Shown here: piece by piece, positions 44,601 to 49,559 of the stretch
Layout of the letters: each line of letters starts with the position of its first letter
Numbering within the stretch: position 1 is the first letter of the stretch
DNA from: Zygnema circumcarinatum
Lineage: Eukaryota > Streptophyta > Zygnematophyceae > Zygnematales > Zygnemataceae
NCBI GenBank assembly: GCA_037447605.1
Contig: CM074820.1
Location: 2,128,457 to 2,178,015 of the forward strand
Length of the DNA: 49,559 bases
Direction of reading: 5' to 3'
Notes under the pieces: generated by a model
What the model saw: the letters and a program-made list of their open reading frames with translations, nothing else
The model's database searches: none
What the model was told of the DNA's origin: nothing
Made by a program: the position numbers and the translations under genes

Positions 44601-47353
44601 ATCCAATGGCAAAGTGACAAAATGACGACAGATGGCATTCTGCGAGATGTGGACTTCTATGCTCGAGAAGGACTTCGAACCCTCGTGATTGGTGTTCGTG
44701 AATTGAGCCAATCGGAAGTTGCCACTTGGCTCAAACAGTACAAAGCAGCAAGCACAGCATTACATGACAGAGTTGCGAAAATGAGCGGAGCAGCAGCTCT
44801 TGTCGAAACTGACATACAACTGCTGGGAGCAACGGGAATTGAGGACAAACTGCAGCAAGGAGTGCCGGATACGATCGCAACGTTACGGAACGCGGGCCTA
44901 CATGTGTGGGTTTTGACAGGGGATAAGCAGGAGACCGCCGTCTCTATCGCATTCTCTTGCCAACTTATCACACGAGAAATGGAACAAATCATAATAAACG
45001 AGAATACAATGGAAGGTACCGAGAGGGCTATTTCGGATGCAAGGAAGAGATACAGACATCTTGCAGCTGCCCAGACAGGCCTTAGAAAATTGGGTGCATG
45101 GGCCAATGGGAGTCGCATGCTGTCTGCTGTGAAGGGAAGGGAGTGGGTTGCTGGAGGGGATGCTACTATAGCCGCAGCCGATAGTAACGCCCCCAGCCCT
45201 ACTAGAGAGGAAGATCAGCCGCATACTCCGGGAGCCAATGGGAAAAGGTCCTTAGGCTTTGAAGAACTTTTGAAGATGGATTCACCATTCAGACAGCAGC
45301 AACTTGCGCTTGTCATTGATGGGCAAAGTCTCTTGCATGCATTGGAGCCAAGCATCGACGTTTCGGTAAGTGCTTGTTGGCTCATGGGGTGGGCGAAAAA
45401 GTGTTTGTTTCGTTCTCTTATTCTTCAGCGCTGCCTTTGATTCAGAGCTGCAGGAGTTCAGCAATGTTTAGATTTGTTCAACTTGTTACGCTTCTAAAAG
45501 CGTTACATCCCTCTTAAGACGTTCCGGCAATCTAATGCTGACACTTGCCACCTCTTGTCTTTTTTGTTGGGGGTTGCGGTGGGGTGGGGGGAAACTATAA
45601 AACCGAGAATCATAAAACTGGCAGCTTTTTGAATTGGCAAAGTTATGCAAAGTGGTCGTTTGCTGCCGAGTCGCTCCTCTTCAGAAGGCGGGAGTGGTTG
45701 CACTGGTCCAGCGCTGCTCCAACAAGCTCTGCCTCGCCATAGGAGATGGTGAGAAGGAGAGAAAGATATTGCCCTTCATTGCTGTCAATGCATTGGAACT
45801 AAGTTTTTAGGCACTATGCGAGTGCTATTCTCACTATGCATTGATGCTTTCCCAAGTTGACGTTTCCAGCGCTCGAATTCATGATTTTCATTTCTGATGC
45901 CTTGTCCTTGCACCAAATTTCAAGTCCCTGTGGTTTATTTGTCTCGAATCGTATTACCTTGTTCCTTGTAACCAGCATTGGTCTCTGTCAGTGGATCTAA
46001 AGCCACGTACGTAGCTATGCTCAACCTCACCTTCCTTGGATTGAACCCTTTTGTTTGCTCGTTGGTGGATCCGGTTCAGGTGCAAACGACGTGTCGATGA
46101 TTCAGATGGCAGATGTGGGGGTTGGCATAAGCGGCCAAGAGGGGAGGCAGGCAGTTATGGCGTCAGATTTCGCCATAGCCCAATTTCGCTTTTTGAAGCA
46201 TCTCTTACTTGTTCACGGGCATTGGAATTACCAGCGTCTCTCGTACATGGTCCTTTATAACTTCTACAAAAATGCGGTTTTCGTCATGATGTTGTTCTGG
46301 TGAGTTATTGCGATGGTGGTTATGAATCCTTGTGGTTGAAATGGAAAAAAAAACATGTTCTCCCTCTCCTGATTTAGACTAGAATGATCTTAGTACCTTT
46401 TGTGCAGACCACGAGTGTTCTTCATCTCTTGTCATTATTTATGGTCCATCTTGAATTGCTACATCCTCAAATTCTCTTCATGTCTCAAAGTTTTCAGCCG
46501 ATTGCTGATGCAATGAGCCATTTCCTATTTCAGGTTTATCCTGCATACTGCTTTTTCGCCTCAAACCGGAATAGGTGATTGGAGTTTAGTATTCTTCTCC
46601 CTCATATACACCTCCGTTCCCACCATCATAATCGGCATTTTGGAGCAAAACGTAGCTGCGTCTACTTTGCTCAAATTTCCCAGCCTTTACGGGGCGGGCC
46701 CTCGAGAAGAAGCTTACAATACAAAGCTCTTCTGGATCGTTATGCTGGACACTCTATGGCAGAGTTTGGTGCTGTTCTATGTTCCGTATTTTGCCACAAC
46801 CTACCACACAGCCACCCTTTGGAGCGTGGGCCAAGTTTGGCTGTTTGCGGTCGTTTTGGTGGTGGATTTCCATTTGGCGATGGATGTCCGCCATTGGACA
46901 TGGATCCACCATGCAGTGCTGTGGGGCTCCATAGCTGCCACGTACATCGTGCTCATAGTTTTGGACTTTCTACCCGATACACCTCAGTATGGGTAAGCAC
47001 CCCAAGTCCTGTTTCCTGTCATTATGTTAAGTTTTCTTTGGATCATTCCTCAACTTTTAAGAAGTGAGATCTGCTGCTATCTCCCTCTGAAATTCTCCCT
47101 AAATTTCTCCTTTCTGCCCTGTTTTAGGTCATTACGCAACACGGCAAACCGAGCTACGTATTGGCTGGACCTTCTTTTCATTGTTGTTGTTGCGCTCTTG
47201 CCGCGGTTCGTTGTCAAGTGCGTCTACCAGACCTGCTTCCCCATCGACACACAAATAGCAAGAGAGGCGGAGGTGGTGGGAGGGGCGGAAGGAAGGCCTA
47301 CTGAGAGGTCTCATATGGAAAATATGCTGTCAAGCCCTCCTCACCAAGTATAG
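41639..47353 (+). CDS. P4-type phospholipid-transporting ATPase (flippase), ALA1-like
   Basis: Seven exons, 41639-43346, 43631-43991, 44426-45365, 45625-45748, 46080-46299, 46534-46992 and 47128-47353, give 1345 residues. It is an integral membrane pump that flips aminophospholipids or other lipids to the cytosolic leaflet; plant ALA proteins act in Golgi, endosome or plasma membrane, usually with a CDC50/ALIS partner. Seen in order: '[20 protein letters not shown]' (first membrane helices), actuator 'LDGET' (Asp296), the P4 signature '[10 protein letters not shown]' (Pro464), phosphorylation loop '[13 protein letters not shown]' (Asp517), '[10 protein letters not shown]', 'KGADSVM', 'LTGDKQETA', '[10 protein letters not shown]' (split by intron 4) and a C-terminal membrane domain with '[12 protein letters not shown]'. 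The sequence is nearest to the ALA1 branch. The first 150 residues contain an unusual Arg/Ser/Glu/Gly-rich tract coded by a purine-rich strand (41740-42045). Intron 2 (43992-44425) is another purine tract. Confidence 0.97.
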
Positions 47354-48150
47354 ATTTTTTGGCATTTTGGTGAATAGACCGTCAAGTCAGTCTGTCTGTT
47401 TGTCTGTCTGTCTGACCCCCCCCCTCTCTCTCTCTCTCTCCCCCATCCCCTTTTCCTGTCGGAAGTTTTCAGTTCAAGAAGTTCGGCCGTAGGTCTGCAT
47501 GCAACGTGTAAATTAAATCAATCATAGAATATTCTAAGCACTTCTCTGTATCCCCTTCTTTTCTTTTTTTTCCTTGTACACAAGAGAGTAGCTTTCCATG
47601 TCTCCAACGGTCTACGGAGCGAGCAATCAGCATTGCGGTTTTGTGTGGAGTCGCAACTGTAGAAGTGCGCACCTAAAGGTGCAAAGTTCATTTGTAAACG
47701 CGTCATTTATTTTTCAACCTAAACACTTTCCTAGTGTTTATCTTCATGTTTTAAGTGATGCCGACGACGTGTCCAGTGGACTGTGGAGGTTTGGGGTTTT
47801 AGGGCAGTTGCAAACCTTTGGTTGTTGCTGGTCCACAAAATGAAAAAACTCTTCACGGTCTGAAAGTTGTGCAAAACATTAAGCCATTGCGCGTAAAGAA
47901 AAGGGCAACCTTCATAAAATCCTGAAATAAACCTATATGATGATTCTCGTATTTGTTTCTGTAAAAGTTTTCCAAGCCTTCGGCGAGTAGCCAGCACATG
48001 CATGCATTGTGAAAAGGACGAAGAAAAACGACACGTATTTTAGGTGTTTGTGGGGTTTCCCTGCCACCTGAATTTGAATATGTACAAAGGGGTTTCATGT
48101 GAACCCTAAAACTCTGCGACCATTGAACTTCTTGAAAAGCCTCCAAGGCC
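47354..48150. other. Convergent 3' region between the flippase and the small basic protein
   Basis: It contains a CTGT/CT microsatellite at about 47390-47452 (GTCTGTCTGTTTGTCTG followed by C and CT runs). The remainder is low-complexity-free intergenic sequence with no supported gene. Confidence 0.5.
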
Positions 48151-49081
48151 TCACTTGTCGACGTCCATGGCTTGCACTCCCTTGGCTTTCCTCACCTTGC
48201 CCGCAATTTTCAGCTTCAACTTTTTGGCTCGGATTGCGACCAAGCCCTTCACCGCTTTTTTCTTGATGCCTGCCCCGCGCTTGTCAACCTGCAAGGAGAC
48301 CAAAAATATGGTGAATATGAAGGACCTGTGCGAACAGAAAGGACGCGATGGTAGGTTGTAATGGCTACAAGATAACACAAGTTGAAGGAAACCCTTCAGG
48401 AAAGAAAGATTCAAGCGAGCAAAAGACTGAAGCGGACGACGTTCTGCATAAAAAGGAGTGAGTCGGACCTTCATTTTGCGTTCTTTCGCCTTCAGCTTCT
48501 TCTCCTTCGCTTCCTTCACCTCTCGCTCCCCTGGATGAATTCCAAGCCACGTCAGAAACTCTGAACCCTGAAGCTACATATTCAGGGATTAAGGTTGGAG
48601 GATTTGCAGTTCAGCGTCGCGGGTTCAACAGCTTCAGGATCACCTTCACTCCTCCCCGTCACATTTTACGAACAGCTCCCCACTTCTCAACATCTCGAGT
48701 TTTCAAACGACTTCCTTTCCCTCTATCCTTATGAAACTTAGAGCTTTCAAACATATCACATGCATGCCCCAATTAGGTTTCCATCCCCATAACTCCCCAC
48801 TTAGAATTTACGGTTCAGAAATTCCACTTTTCAATTGTTCCCCTCTCCTGGCGCACCTCCTTCACTCGCTCCCATTCAAACATACGCGCTTCAAGATTTC
48901 AAACTAGTTTTTTCAGCAATTTCGGGTTCTTAAAAAAAAAAAAACCTTTTCAAGCCCGTAAGCTTGTACGGTTGTAAGATTTTAGGGCCTGATGAGGATT
49001 CAGAAGCGCGTGCGCATACTCACTCTTCAAGTCGAATTCGCGCTGCCTCTTCCGCGTGGCGAGGTTGTTCTTTTTCGACAT
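48151..49081 (-). CDS. Small lysine-rich conserved protein (probable nuclear/nucleolar)
   Basis: Three exons on the minus strand, 49081-49024, 48530-48469 and 48288-48151, give 85 residues. The first intron has a perfect GTGAGT donor (phase 1); the second has a weaker GTCCGA donor (phase 0). The protein opens 'MSKKNNLATRKRQREFDLKR', continues with an all-charged helix rich in Lys, Glu and Arg, and ends 'VRKAKGVQAMDVDK'. This layout (KRQREFDLK start, basic helix, AMxxDK end) resembles a small uncharacterised protein I recall from land plants; no function is established to my knowledge. Its composition would suit nuclear or ribosome-assembly work. A telo-box-like TTTAGGGTTAGGGTTTT lies about 80 bases upstream, a motif typical of plant ribosomal and translation genes, which supports that guess. 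Confidence is limited by the size. Confidence 0.7.
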
Positions 49082-49559
49082 GGCGCCCCCTTCTCTTCTT
49101 CCTGAAGTGGGTTCCGGCTTCCTTCCGAGCCCCTGCTTTGCAGCTCAATTAGGGTTGAGGTTTTTAGGGTTAGGGTTTTGAGCTCTGCCCCTCCGCCCGC
49201 CCGCCAGTCATTGGCGGCCTCACCCTAATTCTCCGGATTCCACACATGGAACAGTTCCAATTCCAAGCCGCGCCGTCACATGTACGAATCTGTCGCCAAA
49301 CTGCGATCGGATTTCTTGCATAGAAATGGCTCCAACCGACGCGAATCGCCGGATTTGGATCGTCGGACGCTTGTCGGTCAGATCTTAGATCGGACGGTGT
49401 GGAGGGGCTCCCTCTCTGAAAGTGACGGACGGCCGTCCGATCTGCCCTCGGAGGCCTCGAGCTGCGATTGGCCGTCGAATCCTGCGTTCCATGCGGCGAT
49501 CGATCCGTCGCAACCCGATTTGCCATGGAATGTCGCCAGTAGCAATACGTGTAACTGAA
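49082..49559 (-). promoter_or_regulatory. Upstream region of the small basic protein with telo-box motifs
   Basis: TTAGGGTTGAGG and TTTTTAGGGTTAGGGTTTTG at 49149-49180 match telo-box sequences (AAACCCTAA on the transcribed strand). The remaining bases to the window end are G/C-mixed. A 92-codon plus-strand frame at 49280-49558 has no recognisable content and is not called; a divergent gene may begin beyond the window. Confidence 0.55.

Noticed and set aside
49280-49558. 92-codon plus-strand frame at the window end
   Set aside because: It has no recognisable motif and lies in an upstream region; it could be the start of a gene beyond the window, but nothing here supports it.

Overview
The window is nuclear DNA from a streptophyte green alga, most likely a zygnematophyte. 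It holds nine spliced protein genes with 68 introns by my models, plant-type orthologues throughout, short TTAGGG/TTTAGGG-like tracts, and one decisive marker: an intron-rich neochrome, the phytochrome-phototropin chimera known from ferns, hornworts and zygnematophyte algae. Both LOV domains of this neochrome have lost their flavin-contact residues, which fits the algal rather than the fern/hornwort type. The genus cannot be resolved from sequence alone. There is no sign of bacterial, organellar or viral DNA, no intact transposon, no CRISPR array and no convincing tRNA or rRNA gene.

Layout: (1) 981-3364 (+) F-box-like LRR protein. (2) 4267-7872 (-) Golgi type II glycosyltransferase of the fucosyltransferase-like superfamily, with a 12-copy 33-bp minisatellite in its second intron. 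(3) 8906-10172 (-) Mediator subunit MED32. (4) 11138-16131 (+) membrane-anchored M14 zinc carboxypeptidase. (5) 17067-19870 (+) class I glutamine amidotransferase / C26 hydrolase of the plant GAT1_2.1 type. (6) 23309-33912 (+) neochrome, 27 coding exons, 1479 residues. (7) 35445-39486 (-) 26S proteasome lid subunit RPN5. (8) 41639-47353 (+) P4-ATPase lipid flippase, ALA1-like. (9) 48151-49081 (-) small lysine-rich conserved protein with a telo-box upstream. MED32/carboxypeptidase and RPN5/flippase are divergent pairs with shared upstream regions. F-box/glycosyltransferase, neochrome/RPN5 and flippase/small protein are convergent.

Exon joins were deduced by hand from reading phase, splice consensus and family similarity. 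All internal phases close and every total is a multiple of three. Two introns (in MED32 and RPN5) use GC-AG boundaries. Upstream regions carry recurring palindromic G-boxes (CACGTG), CCAAT boxes and, in four of them, clusters of GTAC-core palindromes such as TCGTACGA. Introns and intergenic DNA are rich in strand-asymmetric purine/pyrimidine tracts, one of which breaks the assembly (10 N at 28765-28774).

The genes are not an operon-like pathway. They are mostly housekeeping genes (proteasome, Mediator, flippase, glycosylation, proteolysis) around one specialised photoreceptor. The standout biology is the neochrome: an apparently intact bilin sensor and kinase joined through two LOV domains that probably no longer bind flavin.
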